A DNA stretch of 64,000 nt. Origin: Kribbella pittospori (GTDB lineage: Bacteria; Actinomycetota; Actinomycetes; Propionibacteriales; Kribbellaceae). The stretch lies in the NCBI RefSeq assembly GCF_004331465.1, contig NZ_SJKB01000022.1, positions 35,098 to 99,097 of the forward strand, read 5' to 3'. This document shows positions 56,213-63,909 of this stretch, in pieces. Every line of letters begins with the position of its first letter. Within the stretch, counting starts at the first letter, position 1. The translations under genes were made by a program, and so were the position numbers. The notes below the pieces were generated by a model. It was given only the letters and a program-made list of their open reading frames with translations, did not search any database and was not told where the DNA came from.

Positions 56213-56653
56213 GTGGAACTGGGTGAAGTCCTCCGCGAGCGTCGCAAGGCGGCCGGGCGCACGATCGCGTCCGTCGCCGTCGACGCGGGCCTGTCCGTGC
56301 CGTACATCGCCAACCTGGAGAACGGGCGCGGCAATCCGACAGTCTCCGCGCTCGACCGGCTGGCCACCGCTCTGGGTGCCCGCCTCGAGGTCGGCATCGC
56401 CAACGAGCCGGCAGCCCCGCCCCCCTCGATGGGTGCCGAGTTGCTGGCCGGCTCCGACCGATCGGTGCAGGTCATCAACACCCTTGCTGTCGCGCAGTCC
56501 AGATCCCGTGCCGCCGTCCGAGCAGACATGATCCGGACACTCGACGCGCTGGCCGGGGCGCTCGACCGCGCGCCGACGGACGCCGATCTCGGCCGGCTGC
56601 TGGATCTCCTGCTGCTGGCCGAAACCGGGTCGAATGCGACGCGCGCGCCGTAG
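56213..56653 (+). CDS. XRE-family transcriptional regulator
   Basis: A 146-residue regulator: helix-turn-helix at about residues 5-60 (LGEVLRERRKAAGRTIASVA, LSVPYIANLENGRGNPTVSALDRLATAL), followed by a helical C-terminal domain. GTG at 56213 is favoured by the TAGAGT box 7 nt upstream; a longer GTG start at 56171 would include both operator and promoter. Divergent to the MFS transporter and its likely repressor. Immediately followed by a GNAT gene whose -10 box uses this gene's stop codon. Confidence 0.85.
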   Translation: MELGEVLRERRKAAGRTIASVAVDAGLSVPYIANLENGRGNPTVSALDRLATALGARLEVGIANEPAAPPPSMGAELLAGSDRSVQVINTLAVAQSRSRAAVRADMIRTLDALAGALDRAPTDADLGRLLDLLLLAETGSNATRAP

Positions 56654-56662
56654 GGTCCGATC

Positions 56663-57439
56663 ATGGACATTGGGACGCGGATCGCGCGGGCACAACTGGC
56701 AGGTCTGGCGAGATCGCGGCGGCAGATCGTCGCAGGACCCTTGACCGGGCTCTTGAGCGACGACGACGCCTGGTACCTGTCGGGGATGGTTGCCAGCGAG
56801 CCGGGTGAGCCCTTCGACCGGGACGACGTACCGGAGATGCTGGCGATCGTGCGCAAGGCGTTCGCGGCCGAGGGGCGGTGGCTGAGCGCCGAGTTGATCG
56901 AGGAGGCCAGTCCCGGCCTGGCCGGCGTACTCGAGGCCAACGGGATGACGATCGTGTCGCGGACGCCGCTGCTCGTCGTCGAGCCGGACGGCCTCCAGGA
57001 GCCCGGCGTGCCGGCCGGAGTCACCGGGTCCGTGGTGAGCTCCGAGGCGGAACAGGCCGAGGCGAACGCTGTCTCCGCCGACGCCTACGAGGCCGAGGAT
57101 TCCGCCTTCGAATTCAGGCCCGATCCCGCGGACGGCGGGTGGGTGGTGATCCGCCATGACGACGTGCCGGTCGCGAGTGCACTCTGGACCGCGGTCTCCG
57201 ATGGCGTCACCGAGATCGCCGGCGTCGCCACGCGCCACAGCCATCGCCGCCGCGGGTTCGGCTCGATCGCGACGGCGTATGCGACCCGGCAGGCCTTCGA
57301 ATTGGCCGGCGCCACCCTCGCCTGGCTCACCCCCGGCGACGACGGCTCGGACCGCATCTACCGCCGTCTCGGCTACGCGCCCAAGGCCACCGCCGTCCAC
57401 CTCGGTGACCCCGGCGGCCACCTCGCCGATCTCCGCTGA
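56663..57439 (+). CDS. GNAT family N-acetyltransferase
   Basis: A 258-residue protein with a C-terminal GNAT domain (about 120-255): GVATRHSHRRRGFGSIATAYATRQAF is the acetyl-CoA loop and WLTPGDDGSDRIYRRLGYAPKATAVHLG the C-terminal motif. The N-terminal 110 residues form a second, degenerate GNAT-like half. TAGGGT (56651-56656), overlapping the XRE stop codon, lies 6 nt before the ATG, suggesting a leaderless transcript. Substrate unknown. Confidence 0.85.
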   Translation: MDIGTRIARAQLAGLARSRRQIVAGPLTGLLSDDDAWYLSGMVASEPGEPFDRDDVPEMLAIVRKAFAAEGRWLSAELIEEASPGLAGVLEANGMTIVSRTPLLVVEPDGLQEPGVPAGVTGSVVSSEAEQAEANAVSADAYEAEDSAFEFRPDPADGGWVVIRHDDVPVASALWTAVSDGVTEIAGVATRHSHRRRGFGSIATAYATRQAFELAGATLAWLTPGDDGSDRIYRRLGYAPKATAVHLGDPGGHLADLR

Positions 57440-57449
57440 CCCGCGATGC

Positions 57450-57474
57450 AACCTCGATGGACCCCGGCTCCGTA
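57450..57474 (+). promoter_or_regulatory. ECF-like promoter upstream of the third sigma module
   Basis: AACCT (57450-57454), 16 nt, CGTA (57471-57474), about 30 bp before the sigma start. Similar spacing to the AACCTTTCGG/CGTCC sites but different in the -35 extension and -10, as expected for a sigma factor of other specificity. Confidence 0.5.
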
Positions 57475-57503
57475 CTGAGGGGGCAAGGGAGAGCGGAGGG
57501 CGG

Positions 57504-58016
57504 ATGGTGGATCGGGACCAGGAGTACGTCGAGTTCGTCGAAGCGTCGAGTGCGTCGTTGCGGCGGACGGCGTACCTGGTCTGCGGCGACTGGCATCGGG
57601 CCGACGACGTGGTGCAGGACGCGTTGTACAAGCTGTACCGGTCGTGGTCGAAGCTGGATCGCAAGGGGAATCCCCTCGCCTATGCACGCCGCGCGGTCGT
57701 CAACGCGGCAGTGGACAGTGGTCGGCGCCCCTGGCGCCGGGAAGTGCCGGCCTCTGACCTGTCGTTCGACCGCGCCCGGCTCGACGACCACGCGGACGGC
57801 CACGCCGAGCGCGACGAGGTCCTCACGGCCCTCGGCAGCCTCGCGCCACGGCAGCGTGCCTGCGTGGTGCTGAGGTACTACGAGGACCTGTCCGTCGAGC
57901 AGACCGCCCAGCTCCTCGGGTGCTCGGAGGGCACGGTGAAGAGCCAGGCGGCGCGCGGCCTCGAAACTCTCCGAACCGCCATCGACCAGGCCCGGCAGAT
58001 TCGCCGGCCAGCGTGA
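57504..58016 (+). CDS. SigE-family ECF sigma factor, third module
   Basis: A 170-residue ECF sigma factor. Region 2: FVEASSASLRRTAYLVCGDWHRADDVVQ; region 4: LAPRQRACVVLRYYEDLSVE then LGCSEGTVKSQAARGLETLR. ATG with GGAGGG 3 nt upstream; upstream codons in this frame are not conserved. Followed after 11 bp by its membrane partner gene. Same organisation as the modules at 43.9 and 47.7 kb. Confidence 0.88.
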   Translation: MVDRDQEYVEFVEASSASLRRTAYLVCGDWHRADDVVQDALYKLYRSWSKLDRKGNPLAYARRAVVNAAVDSGRRPWRREVPASDLSFDRARLDDHADGHAERDEVLTALGSLAPRQRACVVLRYYEDLSVEQTAQLLGCSEGTVKSQAARGLETLRTAIDQARQIRRPA

Positions 58017-58027
58017 AGGAGAACGAG

Positions 58028-59041
58028 ATGGACACGCAGGAGGTGGGCGCCGAACTGCACCGGCTCGCGGATACCGATCCGCTGGACCCGATGGACGCAC
58101 ACGCGCTGCTCGCTCGCGGCCGTCGCGGTCGCCGCCGGCGCAGACTGTTCTCCGCCGGTGCCGGCATCGCCGCTGTGGCAGCGGTCGCCGTTCCCGCGAG
58201 CCTGATGCCGAACCTTGACTCCGGCCGCCCTCCCGGCGTCGCGGGCTCGAGTACGCCGGCCACGACCAAGGCCGTGCCGCCCGACTTCACCGCCGTACCC
58301 GGCGTACCTCGTGGCGAGGCGGGCGCCGCCCTGAAGGTCTCGTACGCCGAAGCGACGCGGCTGTGCGCCCTGCGCTACCCGCAGTACAAGCGGCCGATCC
58401 AGCGCAACTCGTTCTGGTATACGGGGTATACCGTGCTCTATGAGCTGCAAAGAGGCGACAAGGCCGCTCAGTGCACGATCCCCGGCGGAGACAAGCCGTC
58501 GACTGCGCTGGTCGCGGCCGCCCGCCGGGATCCGATGCCGGCGACGGCAGCGGCTCGGCTGCGGAACTGCTCCGTCGTGTTCTGGACCGACGTGACGAAG
58601 TGGCGAGTGATGGCATCGGACACCTCACCGCAACGGGCGACCAACCTGATCGCGGTGTCGCCGTCGGGCCGCAAGGCCGTCCGGTGCACGCTCGTGCCGA
58701 AGTTCGACGACACCGCTGCGCTGGGATCAGGCCCCGGGGTGTTCTCGCTCGCCGGTCAGGTTCGTCAGGTGTTCGACAACGACTTTGCGCAGTTCGGGAT
58801 GGGCTACGCCCAGGGGTGTACCGGGTGCGAGACGAAGTACTACGACGGATTCGGGCGAGTGGCCTCGAACATCGCGCGGATCCGGATCGCACCGGCCGGC
58901 AGCCGCAACACCCACGACATCACCGTCACCGACGGCTGGTACGCCGTCTCCTGGCTCGACCCGGATCCGCACGGCAGTGGCAAGTACACGCTGACGGCCT
59001 ACGACAAGACCGGCAAGGTGCTGAAGACCGTCCACAACTGA
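58028..59041 (+). CDS. Single-pass membrane partner of the third sigma factor
   Basis: A 337-residue protein: about 42 cytoplasmic residues ending in RGRRGRRRRR, one membrane helix (about 43-63), and a large extracytoplasmic domain with seven Cys residues, including CTGCETKYYDGFGRV, that resembles neither repeat rod nor the domain at 44.4 kb in detail but shares the layout. ITVTDGWYAVSWLDPDP near the end recalls the YW-containing sensor domains. ATG with AAGGAG site. Likely anti-sigma or signal receptor; mechanism unknown. Confidence 0.75.
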   Translation: MDTQEVGAELHRLADTDPLDPMDAHALLARGRRGRRRRRLFSAGAGIAAVAAVAVPASLMPNLDSGRPPGVAGSSTPATTKAVPPDFTAVPGVPRGEAGAALKVSYAEATRLCALRYPQYKRPIQRNSFWYTGYTVLYELQRGDKAAQCTIPGGDKPSTALVAAARRDPMPATAAARLRNCSVVFWTDVTKWRVMASDTSPQRATNLIAVSPSGRKAVRCTLVPKFDDTAALGSGPGVFSLAGQVRQVFDNDFAQFGMGYAQGCTGCETKYYDGFGRVASNIARIRIAPAGSRNTHDITVTDGWYAVSWLDPDPHGSGKYTLTAYDKTGKVLKTVHN

Positions 59042-59046
59042 GGACG

Positions 59047-59622
59047 TCAGCCTGGTTGCAGGAGGCGTACGACGCTGGCTCGGAGGGCGGTGGTGGCCTT
59101 CCGGGCCGGCATCCGGTTGGCGGCTACGGCCTCGCCTGCCGTGTGGCCGAGGGCGATCACTGCCGCGACCAGCCAGCTGACCGCGAGGTCGCGGGTGATC
59201 TCGCCGCCGCGCTGACCGCGGCGGATCAGCCGTTCGAGCCGTTCCACCACTGGATCGTGGCGCTCGTCCTGGCCGGCGGCCTGCGGTAGGTGAAGGAGCA
59301 ACGGATGCTTCTCGAAGCTCCGCCAGCCGAGGTCGATCAGATCAAGCAGCGTGTCCAGTGCCGGTCCGTGGTCGAGATCGAGCGCGTCGATCGCCGCCAT
59401 CGTCTCGCGGGTGAGTTCGTCGACGACGGCGTCGAGCAGCACGTCGCGGGACGCGAAGTGGGCGTAGACGGTCTGCCGGGTGACGCCGGCGGCCGAAGCG
59501 ACGGCTTCCATGCCCGCGTCGGGCCGCTCGTCCAGCAGCGTGATGGCAGCCGTCAGGATCGCGGTCCGGCTCCGATCCGCGTCCGCGCGGCGCCTGCGTC
59601 GTACCGGCTCTTTGTTTGACAC
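59047..59622 (-). CDS. TetR family transcriptional regulator
   Basis: A 191-residue repressor: N-terminal helix-turn-helix (about 15-60, RTAILTAAITLLDERPDAGM, AAGVTRQTVYAHFASRDVLL) and a helical ligand domain. GTG at 59622 lies inside one operator half-site with TAACCT 7 nt upstream (leaderless). Two operators TTGACA-N3-TGTCAA/G separate it from the divergent SnoaL gene, which it surely controls together with its own expression. Confidence 0.9.
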   Translation of the reverse strand: MSNKEPVRRRRRADADRSRTAILTAAITLLDERPDAGMEAVASAAGVTRQTVYAHFASRDVLLDAVVDELTRETMAAIDALDLDHGPALDTLLDLIDLGWRSFEKHPLLLHLPQAAGQDERHDPVVERLERLIRRGQRGGEITRDLAVSWLVAAVIALGHTAGEAVAANRMPARKATTALRASVVRLLQPG

Positions 59623-59666
59623 CTTGTCAAGGTTAGTGGATGCGCTTATCTTTGACAGCATGTCAG
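59616..59666. promoter_or_regulatory. Mirror-image divergent promoters with two TetR operators
   Basis: TTGACA-CCT-TGTCAA (59616-59630) covers the TetR start codon; TTGACA-GCA-TGTCAG (59652-59666) covers the SnoaL start codon. Rightward promoter: TTGTCA (59624-59629, in operator 1), 17 bp, TATCTT (59647-59652), 7 nt, ATG. Leftward: CTGTCA (59653-59658, in operator 2), 17 bp, TAACCT (59630-59635), 7 nt, GTG. Each -35 lies in the other gene's operator. Confidence 0.82.
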
Positions 59667-60040
59667 AATTAAGCGCACGAGAGTTCGTCGCGGACTTCTT
59701 CGACTCGTTCACGCGTGAGGTCGTGGCGGGAGGTGACGCGGAGGCGGTGGTGGATCGCTACTACACGGCGGACATGGAGCAGATCGCCGACGGTGTCACG
59801 CTGGATCGGAGGAGGCTGATTGCCCACCTGCGCCCGATCCGGAAGAACCTGGTGACCTGGGAGTACGACGTTCACGAGGCGATCCGGACCGTTGATCGGG
59901 TGGCGGCGCGGTTCACGATCCATGCCCAGTTGCGGCAGGGCCGGACGATCTCGACCGAGGTCTATTTGTTCGGGGAACTCGCGCCCGACGGCCGGATGCG
60001 CCGTACGACGCAAGCGACCCGGGATGTGAGCGCTCGATGA
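59660..60040 (+). CDS. SnoaL-like / NTF2-fold protein
   Basis: A 126-residue NTF2-fold protein (REFVADFFDSFTREVVAGGD, VVDRYYTADMEQIADG, VAARFTIHAQLRQGRTISTEVYLFGEL). Likely binds or transforms a small ligand, possibly the TetR effector. ATG is at the predicted transcription start. The stop overlaps the ATG of the metal-binding gene (ATGA). Confidence 0.82.
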   Translation: MSELSAREFVADFFDSFTREVVAGGDAEAVVDRYYTADMEQIADGVTLDRRRLIAHLRPIRKNLVTWEYDVHEAIRTVDRVAARFTIHAQLRQGRTISTEVYLFGELAPDGRMRRTTQATRDVSAR

Positions 60041-60249
60041 GCACGCAGATGTTCCGGGTGCTGGGGATGAGCTGCGGTCACTGCGTGAACTTCGTGACCG
60101 ACGAGCTGAAGACGTTGCCTGGTGTGGTCTCCGTGGTGGTCGACCTACCCACGGAGACCGTCACAGTCACCAGCGATGAACCACTGCCACCGGCCGCCGT
60201 CCGAACTGCGGTGGAGACGGCCGGCTATGAGGTCGCCGATCAGTCGTAG
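60037..60249 (+). CDS. Heavy-metal-associated domain protein (CopZ-like)
   Basis: A 70-residue ferredoxin-like metal chaperone fold with MSCGHC (residues 11-16, GMSCGHCVNFV) as the soft-metal site for Cu(I) or similar. LPGVVSVVVDLPTETVTV and AVRTAVETAGYEV complete the fold. Such proteins normally accompany a P-type ATPase or CsoR; here the partners are a SnoaL protein and TetR, so the metal link of this operon is unusual. Confidence 0.9.
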   Translation: MSTQMFRVLGMSCGHCVNFVTDELKTLPGVVSVVVDLPTETVTVTSDEPLPPAAVRTAVETAGYEVADQS

Positions 60250-60258
60250 GTGTGCGGA

Positions 60259-60498
60259 TCAGGCACCGCTGACGTACAGCCGGTACAAGCTGAACGGAAA
60301 GGCGTGGAACTCGTACTCGCACCAGGCGCCGGTGGAGCCGTCGCGGATCTGTGCCGCGCGCGCCTCGCACGCGTCGTAGGTGGTGAACCTCTCGTTGGTC
60401 GGTCCCGCGGATGCGGTCGGCGGAGCGCTCACGAAGAAGCCGGCCGCGGCCACCACGGCCACTCCGCCCATGATCAGTCTTCTCTTGGCTCTGGTCAT
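60259..60498 (-). CDS. Small secreted protein
   Basis: A 79-residue precursor with a clear signal peptide (RRLIMGGVAVVAAAGFFVSA, cleavage near ASA-GP) and a 48-residue mature part with two Cys (YDACEARAAQI, AWCEYEFHAFPF) that may form a disulfide. Similar tiny secreted proteins are common in actinomycetes without known function. Confidence 0.75.
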   Translation of the reverse strand: MTRAKRRLIMGGVAVVAAAGFFVSAPPTASAGPTNERFTTYDACEARAAQIRDGSTGAWCEYEFHAFPFSLYRLYVSGA

Positions 60499-60564
60499 GT
60501 TTTCGACCCTGGACAGAAAGGGGCCGAGGGCACCGACCTTTCGGTTCTCGTCACAAGGCTGTGA

Positions 60565-61104
60565 TCAGTCCGTACAGCGGTAGATCATCTGCGCCACGCC
60601 GCTGCCGAAGGATGTGCAGGCAGTCAGCCTCAGCGCGAGCGGAGTGCCGTCCGGGAACAGGCGCCGACCACCGCCGACGACCGTCGGGTAGACGAACAGC
60701 CGGTACTCGTCGACCAGGTTCGCCGCGATCAGCGCGTGCACGAGGGCGATGCTGCCGGTGCAGACGATCTGCGTGCCCTCGGTGCTCTTCAGTTCGCGTA
60801 CGTCGTCTACGCCGCGGAGGATCGTGGTCGGTTCCCATCCCGGCTCCTGCAGCGTCTGCGAGACGACGTACTTCTGCACGGTGTTCAGGTACTCCGTGAC
60901 TCCGGTGGTGTCGTCGTGCTGCGCCGGCCAGAAGCCGCGCATCTCCTCGAATGTCGTCCGCCCGGTCAGGAACCCAACTGCTTGAGCCATCTGGTCGCGC
61001 AGGACGCTGAGCACCTCGTCGCCGCCGTCCACGGGCGCGAACCAATCGCCCGCCTCGATGACGCCGTCCACGGTGATGTTCTGGGTGACAACCAGTTCGC
61101 GCAT
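60565..61104 (-). CDS. RibD C-terminal / dihydrofolate reductase-like protein
   Basis: A 179-residue reductase-fold protein of the RibD_C family: MRELVVTQNITVDGVIEAG, VGFLTGRTTFEEMRGFW, QIVCTGSIALVHALIAANLVDEYRLFVYPTVVGGGRRLF. Many actinobacterial paralogues exist; they reduce pteridine-like or other substrates with NADPH, none firmly assigned. ATG start with an AGGAGGG site about 9 nt upstream. Not linked to the ribB genes here. Confidence 0.88.
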   Translation of the reverse strand: MRELVVTQNITVDGVIEAGDWFAPVDGGDEVLSVLRDQMAQAVGFLTGRTTFEEMRGFWPAQHDDTTGVTEYLNTVQKYVVSQTLQEPGWEPTTILRGVDDVRELKSTEGTQIVCTGSIALVHALIAANLVDEYRLFVYPTVVGGGRRLFPDGTPLALRLTACTSFGSGVAQMIYRCTD

Positions 61105-61168
61105 CAGCCCTCCTCGGTAGGTTCAGCTGGTACGTCGGAACTGGTCGCCACCCCTCGACATCACGAGG

Positions 61169-63631
61169 TCAGCGGACGGTGAAGCCTGCCTTGCGGAAAG
61201 CGTCGGCGAGGGAGGTCTCGTCCATGGGAGTGTCGGCCTTGGAACCGCCGCGGTTCTGACCGCCCTGGTTCCGGTCGCCCTGACCACGTCCACCCTGTCC
61301 GCGTCCGCCGCCCTGACCGCCAGGCCCGCGTCCGCCTTGTCCGCCGCCTTGTCCGCGTCCGCCTTGACCGCCGGGACCGCGCCCACCTTGACCGCGGTTT
61401 CCCTGGTTGGCGCCGGCGCCGCGGTTGCCCTGGCCGCCGGACGTGCGTGGGCCGCTGCCCACCTCGTCGTCGAGGCGGAGCGTCAGGGAGATCCGCTTGC
61501 GGGGGATGTCGACCTCGAGAACCTTGACGGTGACGATGTCGCCGGGCTTGACCACCTCGCGCGGGTCCTTGACGTAGTTCTTCGACAGCGCCGACACGTG
61601 CGCGAGCCCGTCCTGGTGTACGCCGATGTCGATGAACGCACCGAACGCGGCCACATTGGTGACCTGGCCCTCCAGCCGCATCCCCGGCTTCAGGTCGGCG
61701 ATCTTGTCGACGCCCTCGGCGAACACCGCGGTCTTGAACGCCGGCCGCGGGTCGCGCCCCGGCTTCTCCAACTCGGCCAGGATGTCCGTCACCGTCGGCA
61801 GACCGAACATGTCGTCGACGAAGTCCGCTGCCTTCAGGCGCTTCAACTCCGACGACCCGATCAACGCCTTCACGTCGTGACCGGTCGCGTCCAGGATCCG
61901 CCGTACGACGGGGTAGGCCTCCGGGTGCACGCTGGACGCGTCCAGCGGGTCGTCGCCGTCGGGGATCCGGAGGAACCCGGCCGCCTGCTCGAACGCCTTC
62001 GGCCCGAGCCGCGGCACCTCCTTCAGCGCCGTCCGGGACGTGAACGGCCCGTTCTGATCGCGGTGCAGGACGATGTTGTCGGCCAGGCCCGGGGTGATGC
62101 CGGAGACACGGGTCAGCAGCGGCGCCGACGCGGTGTTGAGATCGACGCCGACCGCGTTCACACAGTCCTCGACCACCGCGTCGAGCGAACGGGACAGCGA
62201 GTTCTCGGCCAGGTCGTGCTGGTACTGCCCGACGCCGATGGACTTCGGATCGATCTTCACCAACTCGGCCAGCGGGTCCTGCAGCCGGCGCGCGATCGAC
62301 ACCGCGCCGCGCAGCGACACGTCCATCCCGGGCAACTCCTGAGAGGCGAACGCCGACGCCGAGTACACCGATGCGCCGGCCTCCGACACGACGGCCTTGG
62401 TGAGCTTGAGCTCGGGGTGCTTCGCGATCAGCTCCGCGGCCAGCTTGTCCGTCTCGCGCGACGCCGTACCGTTGCCAATGGCAATCAGCTCGACGTTGTG
62501 CGCGGCGGCCAGCGCGGCCAGCGAGGCGATCGACTTGTCCCACTGGTTCTGCGGGACGTGCGGGTAGATGACGCCGGTGTTGACCACCTTGCCGGTGGCG
62601 TCGACGACGGCGACCTTCACGCCGGTCCGGAAGCCCGGGTCGAGGCCCATCGTCGCGCGGGTGCCGGCCGGTGCGGCCAGCAGCAGGTCGCGCAGGTTGG
62701 CCGCGAACACCCGGATCGCCTCGTCCTCGGCGATCTGCCGCAGCCGCATCCGCAGGTCGATACCGAGGTGGACCAGGATCTTCGTCCGCCAGGCCCAGCG
62801 GACCGTCTCGACCAGCCACTTGTCGGCCGGGCGGCCCTGGTTCTCCACGCCGACCTTGCGGGCGACGGTGGTCTCGTACTCGGTCGGGCCGTCGGCCTCG
62901 ACGCCGGCGGGCAGCGGCTCGACCGTCAGCGTCAGGACGTCTTCCTTCTCGCCGCGGAACATCGCGAGGATCCGGTGCGACGGCATCTTCGTGAACGGCT
63001 CGTCGAAGTCGAAGTAGTCCGAGAACTTCGCGCCGTCGGTCTCCTTGCCCTCGCGCACCGCCGACGCCAGCCGGCCCTGCGTCCACAGCCGCTCACGCAG
63101 CTCGCCGATCAGGTCGGCGTCCTCCGCGAACCGCTCGACCAGGATCGCGCGGGCACCATCCAGCGCCGCCTGCGGGTCCGGGACCTCCGCGTTGACGAAC
63201 ACGGCGGCCGCGGCGAACGGCTCGACGTCCGGGTCGGCCATCAGCCCGTCGGCGAGCGGCTCGAGACCGTTCTCCCGGGCGATCATCGCCTTCGTACGCC
63301 GTTTCGGCTTGAACGGCAGGTAGATGTCCTCGAGCCGGGACTTGGTGTCGGCCGCCAGGATCGACGCCTTCAGCGCGTCGTCCAGCTTGCCCTGGCTCTC
63401 GATCGACTCGAGCACCGTCTGGCGGCGTTCCTCCAGTTCACGCAGGTAGCGCAGGCGTTCCTCGATCGTGCGCAACTGCGCGTCGTCGAGCATCCCGGTG
63501 ACCTCTTTGCGGTACCGCGCGATGAACGGGACCGTCGACCCTTCGTCCAGCAGCGTCACCGCTGCCCGCACCTGGCTCTCGCCGACCTCCAGTTCCCCGG
63601 CGATCCGCTGCTCGACCGACTGCACGACCAC
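61169..63631 (-). CDS. tex: Tex-like RNA-binding transcriptional accessory protein with RGG-type tail
   Basis: An 820-residue nucleic acid-binding protein: Tex_N (residues 1-190, LDEGSTVPFIARYRKEVTG), YqgF-like domain (about 320-445, TMGLDPGFRTGVKVAVVDATG, IAIGNGTASRETDKL), helix-hairpin-helix (NAVGVDLNTASAPLLTRVSG), and S1 domain (about 650-720, VTNVAAFGAFIDIGVHQDGLAHVS). After S1 comes an about 75-residue Gly/Arg/Gln repeat tail (GGRGQGG type), then a conserved C-terminal peptide (DETSLADAFRKAGF). The bacterial counterpart of Spt6; binds RNA and polymerase. GTG with AGGGG 8-9 nt upstream. The RGG-like tail is longer than in most bacterial homologues. Confidence 0.93.
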   Translation of the reverse strand: MVVQSVEQRIAGELEVGESQVRAAVTLLDEGSTVPFIARYRKEVTGMLDDAQLRTIEERLRYLRELEERRQTVLESIESQGKLDDALKASILAADTKSRLEDIYLPFKPKRRTKAMIARENGLEPLADGLMADPDVEPFAAAAVFVNAEVPDPQAALDGARAILVERFAEDADLIGELRERLWTQGRLASAVREGKETDGAKFSDYFDFDEPFTKMPSHRILAMFRGEKEDVLTLTVEPLPAGVEADGPTEYETTVARKVGVENQGRPADKWLVETVRWAWRTKILVHLGIDLRMRLRQIAEDEAIRVFAANLRDLLLAAPAGTRATMGLDPGFRTGVKVAVVDATGKVVNTGVIYPHVPQNQWDKSIASLAALAAAHNVELIAIGNGTASRETDKLAAELIAKHPELKLTKAVVSEAGASVYSASAFASQELPGMDVSLRGAVSIARRLQDPLAELVKIDPKSIGVGQYQHDLAENSLSRSLDAVVEDCVNAVGVDLNTASAPLLTRVSGITPGLADNIVLHRDQNGPFTSRTALKEVPRLGPKAFEQAAGFLRIPDGDDPLDASSVHPEAYPVVRRILDATGHDVKALIGSSELKRLKAADFVDDMFGLPTVTDILAELEKPGRDPRPAFKTAVFAEGVDKIADLKPGMRLEGQVTNVAAFGAFIDIGVHQDGLAHVSALSKNYVKDPREVVKPGDIVTVKVLEVDIPRKRISLTLRLDDEVGSGPRTSGGQGNRGAGANQGNRGQGGRGPGGQGGRGQGGGQGGRGPGGQGGGRGQGGRGQGDRNQGGQNRGGSKADTPMDETSLADAFRKAGFTVR

Positions 63632-63785
63632 GTCATTTCCCCTCTACCGACAACAACCCGCCGAGCATTCTGCCCCGGCCAGGTTCCATATCCTTCCCCA
63701 TCCCACCCCCCACCCCGAAACCCCATCCCACCCCCTGTGGACAAACGCCCCCCGCCACCCCTCAACCTCCCCACCCCCGACGCCC
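63632..63785. other. C-rich spacer upstream of tex, no gene recognised
   Basis: About 150 bp, mostly pyrimidine-rich on the plus strand with runs of CCCC, presumably holding the tex promoter. No reading frame with a credible start and no regulatory site that I recognise. Confidence 0.4.
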
Positions 63786-63882
63786 CACTTTGTGCACGCA
63801 CCATCCACAGCTGTGGCCGCGAAGTGACCGATCGGTGCCCAAGGTGCCTGGGCCCCGGGCTGGGGATGGCGACTTTGTGCAC
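63786..63882. repeat. Dispersed inverted-repeat element, copy 2, plus a solo arm
   Basis: ACTTTGTGCAC at 63787-63797 and GTGACCGATCGGTGCCCAAGGT at about 63824-63845 reproduce, with a few changes, the arms and spacing of the element at 29517-29580. A third arm, GACTTTGTGCAC, stands alone at 63871-63882. Between them CCACAGCTGTGG (63805-63816) is a perfect 12-bp palindrome. Confidence 0.6.
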
Positions 63883-63909
63883 GGGATGGTCATGGGAGGG
63901 GGGGCGGTT

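Noticed and set aside
60532..60556. ACCTTTCGG near 60538 as a fourth site of the ECF promoter.
   Set aside because: The -10-like CGTC follows after only 4 nt and no plus-strand gene starts downstream.
61161..63086. A 641-codon minus-strand frame inside tex in another phase.
   Set aside because: It overlaps the whole Tex C-terminal half; its translation is low-complexity Arg/Gly/Asp and shows no known domain.
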